A stretch of DNA of 42,826 nucleotides from Solirubrobacterales bacterium (GCA_003133565.1 PKYB01000046.1:12801-55626); one strand, 5' to 3'; counted from the first letter of the stretch, positions 16,025 to 24,114 are shown. The notes: generated by a model from the letters alone, not told the origin. Numbers and translations are program-made.

Positions 16025-16752
16025 TGAGTCCTCCCGCACGCCGCACGGCAGCGGGCCGCGGCCAGCCGCGCCAGTTCGACGACAACGGCGCACAGGCGCG
16101 CTACGTCGCAATCATCACCGACGGCAACGGACGCTGGGCCAAGGAGCATGGCGTCTCGGTGGCCGCCGGTCACAATGCCGGCGCGGACACGGTGAAGGCC
16201 CGGCTGCGCGACTCCGCCGAGCTCGGCGTCAAGGAGCTGACCGTGTACTCGTTCTCAACTGAGAATTGGGGTCGGCCGGCCACGGAGGTCAACGCGCTGA
16301 TGCGGATGTTGAGCCGGCGGATCAAAGGCGAGGCACCGGAGCTGAAAGCCGAGGGTGTGCGCCTGCGCTTCATCGGCCGCCGCGAAGGCGTCTCGGCGGC
16401 GCTACAGCGCCAGATGGACTGGGCCGAGCGCGAAACCGCCGAGAACGACCGCATAACCCTGTTCGTGGCGTTCAACTACGGCGGCCGCGCCGAGATCCTC
16501 GACGCGGCCCGGCGCTTCAATGGCGGCGAAGAGGCGGACTTCCGCGCGCTGCTCTACGCGCCCGACATGCACGACCCCGATCTGATCATCCGCACCAGCG
16601 GCGAACAGCGCCTCTCCAACTACCTGCTGTGGCAGTCCGCCTACTCCGAGCTGATCTTCCGTGACGAGCTCTGGCCGGACTTCAGCCGCGAGGCATATGC
16701 CCAGTCGCTCGCCGAGTTTGCGTCCCGCCGCCGCCGGTTCGGCGGTCGCTGA
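16024..16752 (+). CDS. uppS: Isoprenyl transferase (undecaprenyl diphosphate synthase type)
   Basis: 242 residues. Conserved blocks: ITDGNGRWAKEHG with the catalytic Asp, VYSFSTENWGRP, FNYGGRAEI, DLIIRTSGEQRLSNYLLWQSAYSEL. It condenses isopentenyl diphosphate units in cis to the C50-55 carrier lipid of peptidoglycan synthesis. One difference: in the RAFGH-type segment after the first motif, the Arg (Arg39 in E. coli UppS) is Val here. Chain length cannot be told. The start overlaps frr; cdsA follows after 10 bp. Confidence 0.9.
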   Translation: MSPPARRTAAGRGQPRQFDDNGAQARYVAIITDGNGRWAKEHGVSVAAGHNAGADTVKARLRDSAELGVKELTVYSFSTENWGRPATEVNALMRMLSRRIKGEAPELKAEGVRLRFIGRREGVSAALQRQMDWAERETAENDRITLFVAFNYGGRAEILDAARRFNGGEEADFRALLYAPDMHDPDLIIRTSGEQRLSNYLLWQSAYSELIFRDELWPDFSREAYAQSLAEFASRRRRFGGR

Positions 16753-16762
16753 CGGTGCGCTG

Positions 16763-17644
16763 ATGGCCTCGACCCCACGTCGTGAAGAGCCAACGCCGCT
16801 AGCCGCACCGACGCCACCACGGACGCGCTCAGAGCTCGGGGCGCGCGTCCTCGTCGCCATCCCTTTGCTCGCCTTCGTGATTGCGATCGACCTGCTCGGC
16901 GGCGACGTCTTCGCGGCTGCGCTCTTGCTGCTGGGCGGGGTCTGCCTGTATGAGCTCTACGAGCTCTACGACGACATCAACCCGGCCCGCATCGCCGGCT
17001 TCATCGCGCTAGCCGGGCTGATCGCCGCCGCGCAGTTCGGCACCCGTGACCAGCTGTTGCTCGTCGCGGTGGCGGCAATTCCTCTGACGTTCCTGCTGAC
17101 GATCATTACGCCGCGTGGCGCCGCCGCCACCGGCAGCGGCACGCGCACTGGCACCTTCGCGTTGGCCTTGACGCTGCTCGGGATCTGGTGGATCGGGCTC
17201 GCGCTGGGCCACGCGGTGCTGCTGCGCCGGCTGCCGCACGGCGGTGGGATCGTCATCGATGTGGTCATCGGGACGTTCGTCGGTGACAGCGCCGCCTACC
17301 TCGGCGGGCGCGCGTTCGGGCGCCATCCGCTGGCCCCGGCGATCTCGCCGAAAAAGACCGTCGAGGGACTGATCGCCGGCATCGGCACAGCCGTCGGCGC
17401 GGTCTGGGTCGCGAGCCTCTTCCAGCCGTGGTTGCACACCGGTGACGCGCTGGCGCTCGGCGCGGGCGTCGCGCTCGCGGCGCCGCTCGGCGACCTCTTC
17501 GAGAGCTTCATCAAGCGCGACGCGGGCGCGAAGGACACCGGGCGCCTGTTCGGCGCCCATGGCGGCGCATTAGACCGGCTCGACGCGGTGATGTTCGCCG
17601 CCGTCGCCGGCTACTACATCTGGCACGCGATCCTGCTCAAATGA
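16763..17644 (+). CDS. cdsA: Phosphatidate cytidylyltransferase (CDP-diglyceride synthase)
   Basis: 293 residues, about eight transmembrane segments after a polar N-terminus. The CDS signature is at the C-terminus: SFIKRDAGAKDTGRLFGAHGGALDRLD, with the Lys-Asp and Asp-Arg-x-Asp metal/substrate residues; the usual PGHGG reads GAHGG. It makes CDP-diacylglycerol from phosphatidate and CTP, the precursor used by the PgsA-like enzyme at 25877. ATG 16763 is chosen because the frame upstream overlaps uppS. It overlaps dxr by 4 bp. Confidence 0.92.
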   Translation: MASTPRREEPTPLAAPTPPRTRSELGARVLVAIPLLAFVIAIDLLGGDVFAAALLLLGGVCLYELYELYDDINPARIAGFIALAGLIAAAQFGTRDQLLLVAVAAIPLTFLLTIITPRGAAATGSGTRTGTFALALTLLGIWWIGLALGHAVLLRRLPHGGGIVIDVVIGTFVGDSAAYLGGRAFGRHPLAPAISPKKTVEGLIAGIGTAVGAVWVASLFQPWLHTGDALALGAGVALAAPLGDLFESFIKRDAGAKDTGRLFGAHGGALDRLDAVMFAAVAGYYIWHAILLK

Positions 17645-18831
17645 TGAGCCGCCCACGTCGCATCCTGATTCTCGGCTCGACCGGCTCGATCGGCGTCCAG
17701 GCGCTGAGCGTCATCGGCCAAAGCGAAGAGCTCGAGCTCGTCGGCCTCTCTGCGCGCTCCTCCTGGGAAACGCTCGTCGAGCAGGCCCGCGCGTTCGGGG
17801 TGGAGCGAGTGGCGCTCTCTGACGCGCAGGCCGCGGAGCCCGCCGCGGCCGCGTGGCCGGACGGGGAGGTGCTCGCGGGCAGCGAAGGCGTCGCGGAGCT
17901 GATTGTCGAGTCGGGCGCCGATCTCGTGCTCAACGCGATCGTCGGCTCGGCAGGCCTCGGCCCGACGATCGCAACGCTGGGGGAGGGCATCGACCTGGCG
18001 CTCGCCAACAAGGAGTCGCTGGTCGCCGGCGGCGAGCTCGTCACGGCGCTCGCGCAGGCGACCGGCGCGCAGATCATCCCGGTCGATTCCGAGCACGCCG
18101 CGCTGCATCAGCTGATCGCCGCCGAGCGCGCCACCGCCGGTCCGGGAACAATCGAGCGCCTGACGATCACGGCCTCTGGCGGACCCTTTCGCGGCATGTC
18201 AAGCCAGCAACTGCAGTCGGTCAGCATCGCCGATGCGCTCGCCCATCCGACGTGGGAGATGGGGGGGAAGATCACAATCGACTCCTCGACGCTGATGAAC
18301 AAGGGACTCGAGCTGATCGAGGCCCACCATCTCTTCGACGTGCCCTACGATCGAATCGATGTCGTCGTGCACCCGCAGTCGATCGTCCACGGCTGCGTCG
18401 CGCTCTGCGACGGCGCGGTCCTCGCGCACCTTGGCCACCCCGACATGCGCGTCCCGATCGCCTACGCGCTGCATCATCCCGAGCGCGTCGAGCTTCCGGT
18501 CGTGCGGCTTGACCTGGCCGCGATCGGCAGCCTCACGTTCGAGCCCGTCGACCTCGAGACCTTCCCCTGCCTGGGGCTGGCGCGCGCGGCCGCAGCAGCC
18601 GGCGGCACGGCACCGTGCATCCTCAACGCCGCAAACGAGGTCGCCGTGCACGCCTTCCTCGCTGGCAGGATCGCCTTCACCGCGATCGCGGAGGTCATCG
18701 AGGCGACCCTCGCGACGATCGAGGCGCGGCCATTGGCCGAGTTCGAAGCGCTCTTTGCCGCCGACCGCGAGGCCCGCGAGGTCGCCCGCGCTGCGCTCGA
18801 CCAGGTGCGCCCTGTGCCTGACCGCGGGTGA
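17641..18831 (+). CDS. dxr: 1-deoxy-D-xylulose 5-phosphate reductoisomerase
   Basis: 396 residues. The NADPH-binding motif is LGSTGSIGVQAL; LANKESLVAGG, PVDSEHAAL, ITASGGPFRG and MGGKITIDSSTLMNKGLE (metal-site Asp and Glu) follow, with the C-terminal helical domain from about 290. It is the second enzyme of the MEP isoprenoid pathway; ispG, a later step, lies at 22198. ATG 17641 and ATG 17644 are both possible starts. Translation is coupled to cdsA (ATGA overlap). Confidence 0.95.
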   Translation: MMSRPRRILILGSTGSIGVQALSVIGQSEELELVGLSARSSWETLVEQARAFGVERVALSDAQAAEPAAAAWPDGEVLAGSEGVAELIVESGADLVLNAIVGSAGLGPTIATLGEGIDLALANKESLVAGGELVTALAQATGAQIIPVDSEHAALHQLIAAERATAGPGTIERLTITASGGPFRGMSSQQLQSVSIADALAHPTWEMGGKITIDSSTLMNKGLELIEAHHLFDVPYDRIDVVVHPQSIVHGCVALCDGAVLAHLGHPDMRVPIAYALHHPERVELPVVRLDLAAIGSLTFEPVDLETFPCLGLARAAAAAGGTAPCILNAANEVAVHAFLAGRIAFTAIAEVIEATLATIEARPLAEFEALFAADREAREVARAALDQVRPVPDRG

Positions 18832-18861
18832 CAGCGGGCCGGCGCCAGCGTAGTCGCTCTG

Positions 18862-19794
18862 ATGCGGCGGAGCACCCTGATCTCATATCTCTTGACGGCG
18901 ACGGGGCTGGTCCTCTCGCTCGGTGGCTGCGGCGCCGCCGCCCCGACCGTCCAACACGTCAAGCGGCCGGGCTCGGCTGTCGAGCTCGTTGCACCGTCTG
19001 ACATCGTCGCCTTGGCGCAGCGCAGCGCGCGGGCGGCCGTGGCGGACGTGCGCCTGCCCGCCGGCGCGCTCGCCCTCCGCGGCTCGTGGGGCTTTGCCTC
19101 GCGCTCGAGCCTTGCCGGCGGCGGCGCGTTCGGCGACGACCAGGCTTATGTCAGCCTTGTCGAATGGCACGCGAGCTGGCGGGTCGCGCGACCAGCGACG
19201 ACGCTGATGGGTGCGATCGCCGCCGACATTGGCCCCGGGGCCAGACCAAGCGGCACATCATCGTCCGGATTTTCGTCGGGATTTGTCAGTTCGCAGACCT
19301 GGACCCTGCCGCGATCAAACGCGTGGTTCAGCCGCCGCGACCTCTTCGTCTCGGTGATCCGGGTCTCCGCCGGCACGAGCCTCGTGACGATCGCCGCACG
19401 TGTGGTATGGATTCCCGAGCGGCTGCGGATCCCGCCGACCGCGCGCTCGGTCACGCTCACACTGGCGCCGAGCGGCCGCGTCCTCGCCCGGTTGAGCAAG
19501 CCCGACGAGCTCCGTGCGATCATCGCCGCGGTTGACACCCTCAGCCCGGACGAGGCCGTCCTTGCCGTCTACAGCTGCCCGGCGCTGGTCGGCCCGCGCG
19601 GGCCGACCGAGCTGCGTCTGACGTTCGCGACCGCGCGTAGCGTGTCGGTCGCGGTTCTTCTGACCGAGTTCTGCCCGCCCGACGCCCGCCTCACCGTCCC
19701 CGGCTACGGGTCGCTGCAGCTGACGGCGGGCAGCGGGTTCATCAGCAAGCTCGAAGCGATTACCGACATGTCGCTACCGTCGATCGACGACTAG
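18862..19794 (+). CDS. Putative lipoprotein of unknown function
   Basis: 310 residues. The N-terminus is a type II signal peptide: MRRSTLISYLLTATGLVLSL followed by GGC, so the Cys at about residue 23 would be lipidated. The rest looks extracytoplasmic, with Ser/Gly-rich loops and two Cys in the C-terminal part (VYSCPALV and LLTEFCPPD) that could pair. I do not recognise a domain. It lies 30 bp downstream of dxr, where rseP is normally found, and may be expressed with dxr. Confidence 0.7.
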   Translation: MRRSTLISYLLTATGLVLSLGGCGAAAPTVQHVKRPGSAVELVAPSDIVALAQRSARAAVADVRLPAGALALRGSWGFASRSSLAGGGAFGDDQAYVSLVEWHASWRVARPATTLMGAIAADIGPGARPSGTSSSGFSSGFVSSQTWTLPRSNAWFSRRDLFVSVIRVSAGTSLVTIAARVVWIPERLRIPPTARSVTLTLAPSGRVLARLSKPDELRAIIAAVDTLSPDEAVLAVYSCPALVGPRGPTELRLTFATARSVSVAVLLTEFCPPDARLTVPGYGSLQLTAGSGFISKLEAITDMSLPSIDD

Positions 19795-19855
19795 TGCGAC
19801 GCCGGTCAGCTATTGCGTGCTCGACCCCGTCGCAAAGTCGGCCCTGGCACGCCCC

Positions 19856-19861
19856 TACACT
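19856..19861 (+). promoter_or_regulatory. -10-like hexamer for the AraC-type regulator
   Basis: TACACT sits 6 nt before GTG 19868. No Shine-Dalgarno is present. It supports the shorter start of the regulator. Confidence 0.4.
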
Positions 19862-19867
19862 GACAGT

Positions 19868-20308
19868 GTGAGGCCGGAGGAACTCGCCAATCTCGCGCAC
19901 CTGCGCCGTTCCCGCGATCTGATGGACCGCGAGTACGCGCGCCCACTCGACGTCGCGACGCTCGCCCGTACCGCGCTGATGTCGAGCGCACACTTCGCGC
20001 GGCAGTTCCGCGCGACCTACGGTGAGACGCCCTACGCCTACCTGATGACGCGGCGAATCGAGCGGGCGAAGGCGCTGCTGCGTCGCGGTGACCTGTCGGT
20101 CACCGAGGTCTGCATGGCGGTCGGGTGTACGTCACTCGGCTCGTTCAGCGCCCGCTTCACCGAGCTCACGGGCGAGACGCCGACGGCCTACCGGGCCCGT
20201 GACCACAGCGCGCTGGCGAGTGTGCCGGGTTGCGTCGCCAAGGATCTCACCCGCCCGAGCCGCAAGCCGAGCAGGATCGAAGAAACGGCAGGGGCGCGGG
20301 CTCCCTAG
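19868..20308 (+). CDS. Short AraC-family transcriptional regulator
   Basis: 146 residues from GTG 19868. It is almost only the AraC DNA-binding domain: first helix-turn-helix around DVATLARTALMSSAHFARQF, the linker YAYLMTRRIERAKALL, and the second around SVTEVCMAVGCTSLGSFSARFTELTGETPTAYR. No ligand-binding domain is present. A GTG at 19817 is also in frame and would add 17 residues; the TACACT hexamer favours 19868. The next gene, a VOC protein, starts 10 bp later. A short AraC regulator followed by a glyoxalase-fold gene is a common pair in Actinobacteria. Confidence 0.85.
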   Translation: MRPEELANLAHLRRSRDLMDREYARPLDVATLARTALMSSAHFARQFRATYGETPYAYLMTRRIERAKALLRRGDLSVTEVCMAVGCTSLGSFSARFTELTGETPTAYRARDHSALASVPGCVAKDLTRPSRKPSRIEETAGARAP

Positions 20309-20318
20309 TGTTGGGGGC

Positions 20319-20726
20319 ATGAACCTCACTCTCTCGCAGTGCTTCGTCCTAATCCATGACCCCGAGGCCGCACTCGCCTTCTACCGCGACACGCTCGGCC
20401 TCGAACTTCGCAACGACGTAGCCCGCACCGAGTTCCGCTGGATCACCGTCGGCGCCGCTTCCCAGCCCGGCGTCGCGATCGTTCTCACGAACTACCTGAA
20501 CGGTAGCCCCGCCGACGCTGATGCGCTCGCCGCCCTCCTCGCCAAGGGCGCGCTGAACGGCGTCCACTTCCACACTGACGACCTCGACGCCACTTTCGAG
20601 AAGCTCCGTGCTTCCGCCGCCGAGATCGTGCAGGAGCCGACTGACCAGCCGTGGGGAACGCGGGACCTCGCCGTGCGTGACCCGTCCGGCAACATGGTCC
20701 GCATCGACCAGCCGCCCGCCAGGTAG
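20319..20726 (+). CDS. VOC (glyoxalase/bleomycin-resistance fold) protein
   Basis: 135 residues with two beta-alpha-beta-beta-beta modules: MNLTLSQCFVLIHDPEAALA..FYRDTLGLELR and, in the second half, GVHFHTDDLDATFEKLRASAAEIVQEPTDQPWGTRDLAVRDPSGNMVRID. Metal-ligand positions His and Glu of true glyoxalases are only partly recognisable, so the reaction is unknown; members also bind or modify antibiotics. It follows the AraC-type gene after 10 bp and is probably its partner or target. Confidence 0.8.
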   Translation: MNLTLSQCFVLIHDPEAALAFYRDTLGLELRNDVARTEFRWITVGAASQPGVAIVLTNYLNGSPADADALAALLAKGALNGVHFHTDDLDATFEKLRASAAEIVQEPTDQPWGTRDLAVRDPSGNMVRIDQPPAR

Positions 20727-20804
20727 TGCTGGCACGGTCGCAGAAGCCGCCCCAGCCGCCACCAACTCGCGCCGGACGCCTTATTTCCCACTAATCGCGC
20801 CTGC

Positions 20805-20810
20805 GACACT
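20805..20810 (+). promoter_or_regulatory. -10-like hexamer for rseP
   Basis: GACACT lies 6 nt before GTG 20817, the same spacing as at several other starts here. The first base is not the consensus T. Confidence 0.3.
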
Positions 20811-20816
20811 TATGGC

Positions 20817-21926
20817 GTGGCGTGGGTCATTGCGGTCGGCGGAATCATCATGCTCATCGTCCTGCACGAAGCAGGGCATTTCTTTGCCGCGAAGGCCGTC
20901 GGCATGCGGGTCGAGCGCTTTTCGCTCTTTTTCCCGCCAACGATCGCGCGCTTCCGCCGCGGGGAGACGGAGTATGCGCTCGGTGCGATTCCTGCCGGTG
21001 GCTACGTGAAGATCACCGGGATGAGTCCCGAGGAGCTCGCGGATCTCGACCCGGAGCTCGCCAAGCGCGCGTACTACGCGCAGAAGCCCTGGAAGCGGAT
21101 CGTCGTGATCCTCGCGGGGCCGGGAATGAACCTGCTGATCGCGTTCGTGATCTTCGCCGCCGTGCTCTATTCAGGCAGCCTCGGCGGTGCGAACACGATC
21201 GGCAATCTCGCACCCCAGGTCACCACGCTCGTCGCCGGAACGACCGTGGACGAGCTGGTCAGCGGCGAGCCGGCGTTCGGCAAGCTCCAGCTCAACGACC
21301 GCATCGTCGCCGTCGATGGACGCAAGGCAACCGGCAGTGCGGTCATCAACACGATCGTCCACGACGCCTGCCCGGGGACTGCGGTGCAGGGCTGCCGCGC
21401 GGCAAAGCCCGTGGTCTTCGTTGTCAAACGCGGCGGCACTGAGCGCACCGTCTCGATCTATCCGCGCTATGAACGCGAGAGCGGCCGCATGATGGTCGGC
21501 ATCGTCCTCGCACAGGCACGACCGTTCGGGCTGCTGGGGGCGGTCGGCGCCGCCGCGGCAACGATGTGGAGCGTCACCGAGTCGACCGTGGGAGGCCTCG
21601 CCCACGCGGTCACGAGCGCCAAGGTGCGAAGCCATCTGCACAGCATCGTCGGCATCGCCCAGGTCACTGAGCAGGCGGTCGCCGCCGGGCCCGTCTACGG
21701 CTTCGTGATCCTCGGCCTGGTGTCAATGATTCTCGCCGTGATCAACCTCTTCCCGTTCCTTCCACTCGACGGCGGCCACGTGCTCTGGTCGGTGGCGGAG
21801 AAGCTGCGGGGCGGGCGCGTCTCGACCCAGGCGATGTGGCGGTTCAGCTCGGTCGGCATCGTGCTGCTCGTCTTCCTCGTGGTGAACGGGATCAGCAACG
21901 ACGTCAGTCGACTTTCTGGCGGGTAA
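20817..21926 (+). CDS. rseP: Site-2 metalloprotease RseP (M50)
   Basis: 369 residues. The zinc site HEAGH is in TM1 (MLIVLHEAGHFFAAKAVG) and the third ligand in NLFPFLPLDGGH near the C-terminus; a PDZ domain lies between (about 120-225). It cleaves membrane proteins such as anti-sigma factors, or remnant signal peptides, inside the membrane. The protein starts directly at TM1. The GTG start gives the family N-terminus; an overlapping ATG at 20812 is in another frame. It is followed by a 271-bp gap and then ispG. Confidence 0.92.
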   Translation: MAWVIAVGGIIMLIVLHEAGHFFAAKAVGMRVERFSLFFPPTIARFRRGETEYALGAIPAGGYVKITGMSPEELADLDPELAKRAYYAQKPWKRIVVILAGPGMNLLIAFVIFAAVLYSGSLGGANTIGNLAPQVTTLVAGTTVDELVSGEPAFGKLQLNDRIVAVDGRKATGSAVINTIVHDACPGTAVQGCRAAKPVVFVVKRGGTERTVSIYPRYERESGRMMVGIVLAQARPFGLLGAVGAAAATMWSVTESTVGGLAHAVTSAKVRSHLHSIVGIAQVTEQAVAAGPVYGFVILGLVSMILAVINLFPFLPLDGGHVLWSVAEKLRGGRVSTQAMWRFSSVGIVLLVFLVVNGISNDVSRLSGG

Positions 21927-21989
21927 ACCCGCTGGCGCCGGCACACGCCGGCCCGACTCCGTCCGACGAGTTGCCGCCGGAGCGGCTGA

Positions 21990-21995
21990 GATACT
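21990..21995 (+). promoter_or_regulatory. -10-like hexamer for the 39-residue ORF
   Basis: GATACT is 6 nt before ATG 22002. The spacing matches the other leaderless candidates. Confidence 0.35.
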
Positions 21996-22001
21996 CGCGC
22001 C

Positions 22002-22121
22002 ATGGATGAAACCCGCAGCAGAAGCCTGTTCGCCAGGCTCGCAATTTGTCTGTTCGCCGTGCTGCTCGCCTCGACGTGCGTCTATGGCGCACGCCGTCGG
22101 TCGAGCCGCTCGAGCGACTGA
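22002..22121 (+). CDS. Possible 39-residue single-pass membrane peptide
   Basis: The frame reads MDETRSRSLFARLAICLFAV.. and ends in a Ser/Arg tail with TGA at 22119-22121. It has a polar, mixed-charge N-terminus, one hydrophobic segment (LFARLAICLFAVLLASTCVYGA, about 9-30) and a basic end, the shape of a small membrane protein. A -10-like hexamer lies 6 nt upstream. No family is recognised. It sits between rseP and ispG, which usually adjoin. Confidence 0.4.
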   Translation: MDETRSRSLFARLAICLFAVLLASTCVYGARRRSSRSSD

Positions 22122-22138
22122 GCTGGCAAGCGCGCCTT

Positions 22139-22165
22139 GCAGCGCGTGTGCTTCGCGCGCGCTGC
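22139..22165 (+). terminator. GC hairpin upstream of ispG
   Basis: GCAGCGCG (22139-22146) and CGCGCTGC (22158-22165) can form an 8-bp stem around an 11-nt loop. There is no U-tract. It could end the small upstream transcript before the ispG start signals. Confidence 0.35.
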
Positions 22166-22185
22166 TTGACGCGATCTTCGCCGCG

Positions 22186-22191
22186 TAGACT
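22186..22191 (+). promoter_or_regulatory. -10-like hexamer for ispG
   Basis: TAGACT lies 6 nt before ATG 22198. A TTGACG at 22166-22171 resembles a -35 but the 14-nt spacer is short. Confidence 0.4.
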
Positions 22192-22197
22192 TTGAGC

Positions 22198-23448
22198 ATG
22201 GCCTCAGAGCGTCAGATCATGGTCGGCGACGTCCCGATCGGCGGCGGCGCACCCGTCGCGGTCCAGACGATGACCAAAACCGAGACCGCGAACCTTGCGG
22301 CGACGATGGCCCAGATCCGCACCGTCGCCGAAGCCGGCGCCGACATCGTCCGCGTCGCGGTGCCACGCGAGCAAGACGCGGCGGCGCTCGTGACGATCGT
22401 CGCCGAGTCACCGATCCCGGTGATCGCCGACATCCACTTTAACTACACGCTGGCGCTCAAGGCGATCGACGCGGGCGCGCACTGCGTTCGCCTCAACCCC
22501 GGGAACATCGGTGGCGCCGAGAAGGTCGGGATCGTGATCGAGCGCGCCAAGCAGTCCGGAACGCCCCTACGCGTCGGCGTCAACTCCGGATCGCTGCCGG
22601 CCCACCTGCGTGACCTCGAGTACACCGATCCGGTCGAGGCGCTAGTACGCGCGGCGATCGAAACCGTCGAGCTGATGGAGCGCCTCGACTTCACCAACTT
22701 CAAGGTGTCGATGAAGTCGACGTCGGTGCCGAACACGATCGCCTCGAACCGCGAACTTGCGGCGCGGATTCCCTACCCCATTCACCTCGGGGTCACCGAG
22801 GCCGGGACGAAGTGGTCGGGCTCACTGAAGTCCGCCGTCGGCCTGGGCACGCTGCTCGCAGACGGGATCGGCGACACGATCCGCATTTCGCTGTCGACTT
22901 TCCACGCCGAGGAGGAAGTCAAGGTTGCCTGGGAGATCCTCAAGGCGCTGAAGCTCCGCGAACGCGGGCCTGTGCTGATCGCTTGCCCGACCTGCGGACG
23001 GCTGCAATTTGACATGGACACAGTCGTCGTCGAGGTCGAGCGTCGGCTCGCCGCCTACGACGACCCGATCGAAGTCTCGATCCTCGGCTGCGCCGTCAAC
23101 GGAATCGGCGAGGCCCGCCACGCCGACTTTGGCATCACCGGCGCCAAGGACATGGGGATGATCTACTCCAAGGGCGAGCCGCTGAAGAAGGTTCCAACCG
23201 AGCGGCTCGTCGACGAACTGTTCGCCGAGATCGACCGCTACTACGCAGCGGGACGGACGGTCGTGCGCGACGAGCAGAGCGCCGCCGAGGCCCGCGCGTG
23301 GCTCGCCGAGCACGAGGACGAGACCGCGTTGACCCCCGAGCGGATCGCCGCGCTCGAGGCTGCCGCCGCGCAGGAGGACGCCACCCTGCCGGTGCTCGAG
23401 GAAAGCGAGTCGCCGGTCAAGGGACGTCGCTTCTCGCGCACCGCCTAA
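22198..23448 (+). CDS. ispG: 4-hydroxy-3-methylbut-2-en-1-yl diphosphate synthase
   Basis: 416 residues. The N-terminal TIM barrel (MVGDVPIGGGAPVAVQTMTKTETAN) is followed by the Fe-S domain with the cluster ligands in LIACPTCGR (two Cys) and ILGCAVNGIGEAR (third Cys, and Glu as the fourth ligand). It makes HMBPP from MEcPP in the MEP pathway with reduced ferredoxin or flavodoxin. A C-terminal extension of about 50 residues (Ala/Glu-rich, ending near KGRRFSRTA) is not part of the catalytic fold. The start is ATG 22198; an in-frame TTG two codons earlier is less likely. Confidence 0.95.
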   Translation: MASERQIMVGDVPIGGGAPVAVQTMTKTETANLAATMAQIRTVAEAGADIVRVAVPREQDAAALVTIVAESPIPVIADIHFNYTLALKAIDAGAHCVRLNPGNIGGAEKVGIVIERAKQSGTPLRVGVNSGSLPAHLRDLEYTDPVEALVRAAIETVELMERLDFTNFKVSMKSTSVPNTIASNRELAARIPYPIHLGVTEAGTKWSGSLKSAVGLGTLLADGIGDTIRISLSTFHAEEEVKVAWEILKALKLRERGPVLIACPTCGRLQFDMDTVVVEVERRLAAYDDPIEVSILGCAVNGIGEARHADFGITGAKDMGMIYSKGEPLKKVPTERLVDELFAEIDRYYAAGRTVVRDEQSAAEARAWLAEHEDETALTPERIAALEAAAAQEDATLPVLEESESPVKGRRFSRTA

Positions 23449-23474
23449 GGGCGCGGCAGGAGCCTGCCGCGCCC
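23449..23474. terminator. Perfect 12-bp hairpin between ispG and sodA
   Basis: Immediately after the ispG TAA, GGGCGCGGCAGG pairs with CCTGCCGCGCCC without mismatch, leaving a tiny loop. sodA ends on the other strand at 23498, so the stem can serve both convergent genes. No U-run follows in either direction. Confidence 0.6.
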
Positions 23475-23497
23475 GCGCCCGTGGGCTGGCGTCGCTC

Positions 23498-24103
23498 TTA
23501 GGAAGCTGCGCTCAGCCGCGCCGCGACGGTATCCCAATTGACGACGTTCCACCACGCGTCGATGTAGTCCGGACGGCGGTTCTGGTAGAGCAGGTAGTAG
23601 GCGTGCTCCCAAACGTCGACGCCGAGCAGCGGTGTCTTGCCGGCGCTGATCGGGCTGTCCTGATTGGGCGTGGCGAGGACCTCGAGACCAGAGCCGTCGT
23701 GCACCAGCCAGGCCCAGCCTGAGCCGAACTGACCGAGTCCGGCCGCCTTGATCTTCGCCTGGAAGTCCGCGAACGAGCCGAAGGCGCTTGAGATCGCGCT
23801 GGCGAGCTCACCGCTCGGCTCACCGCCGCCGCTGCCGCTGAGGCTCTCCCAGAAAAGCGAGTGGTTGTAGTGGCCGCCACCGTTGTTGCGCACGGCGTTG
23901 CGCTTGTCGGGTGCGACCTCGTCGAGCTTGGTCAGCAACTCGGCGATCGGCAGCTCGCCGAGATCGCTGCCCTCGAGCGCCGCGTTGAGGTTGGTCACAT
24001 AGGTTTGGTGGTGCTTGTCGTGGTGGACCTCCATCGTCCGCGCATCGATGTACGGCTCGAGCGCGTCGAACGGGTACGGAAGGTCGGGGAGCGTGTACGG
24101 CAT
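23498..24103 (-). CDS. sodA: Superoxide dismutase, Mn-type signature
   Basis: 201 residues. Metal ligands: His in [13 protein letters not shown], His in [11 protein letters not shown], Asp and His in [15 protein letters not shown] (Gln) in the second half and Gly in GGGH are the residues typical of Mn rather than Fe enzymes. It converts superoxide to oxygen and hydrogen peroxide; no signal peptide, so cytoplasmic. ATG 24103 is preceded by a strong Shine-Dalgarno. It lies on the opposite strand between ispG and proS. Confidence 0.93.
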   Translation of the reverse strand: MPYTLPDLPYPFDALEPYIDARTMEVHHDKHHQTYVTNLNAALEGSDLGELPIAELLTKLDEVAPDKRNAVRNNGGGHYNHSLFWESLSGSGGGEPSGELASAISSAFGSFADFQAKIKAAGLGQFGSGWAWLVHDGSGLEVLATPNQDSPISAGKTPLLGVDVWEHAYYLLYQNRRPDYIDAWWNVVNWDTVAARLSAAS

Positions 24104-24108
24104 CGGAT

Positions 24109-24114
24109 CTCCTT
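24109..24114 (-). promoter_or_regulatory. sodA Shine-Dalgarno
   Basis: On the minus strand AAGGAG stands 5 nt before the ATG at 24103. It fixes the start and implies that sodA has a real 5' leader, unlike several neighbours. Confidence 0.75.

Noticed and set aside
22166-22191. TTGACG plus TAGACT as a complete promoter for ispG
   Set aside because: The 14-bp spacer is too short for a normal sigma-70-type promoter, so only the -10-like element is listed.
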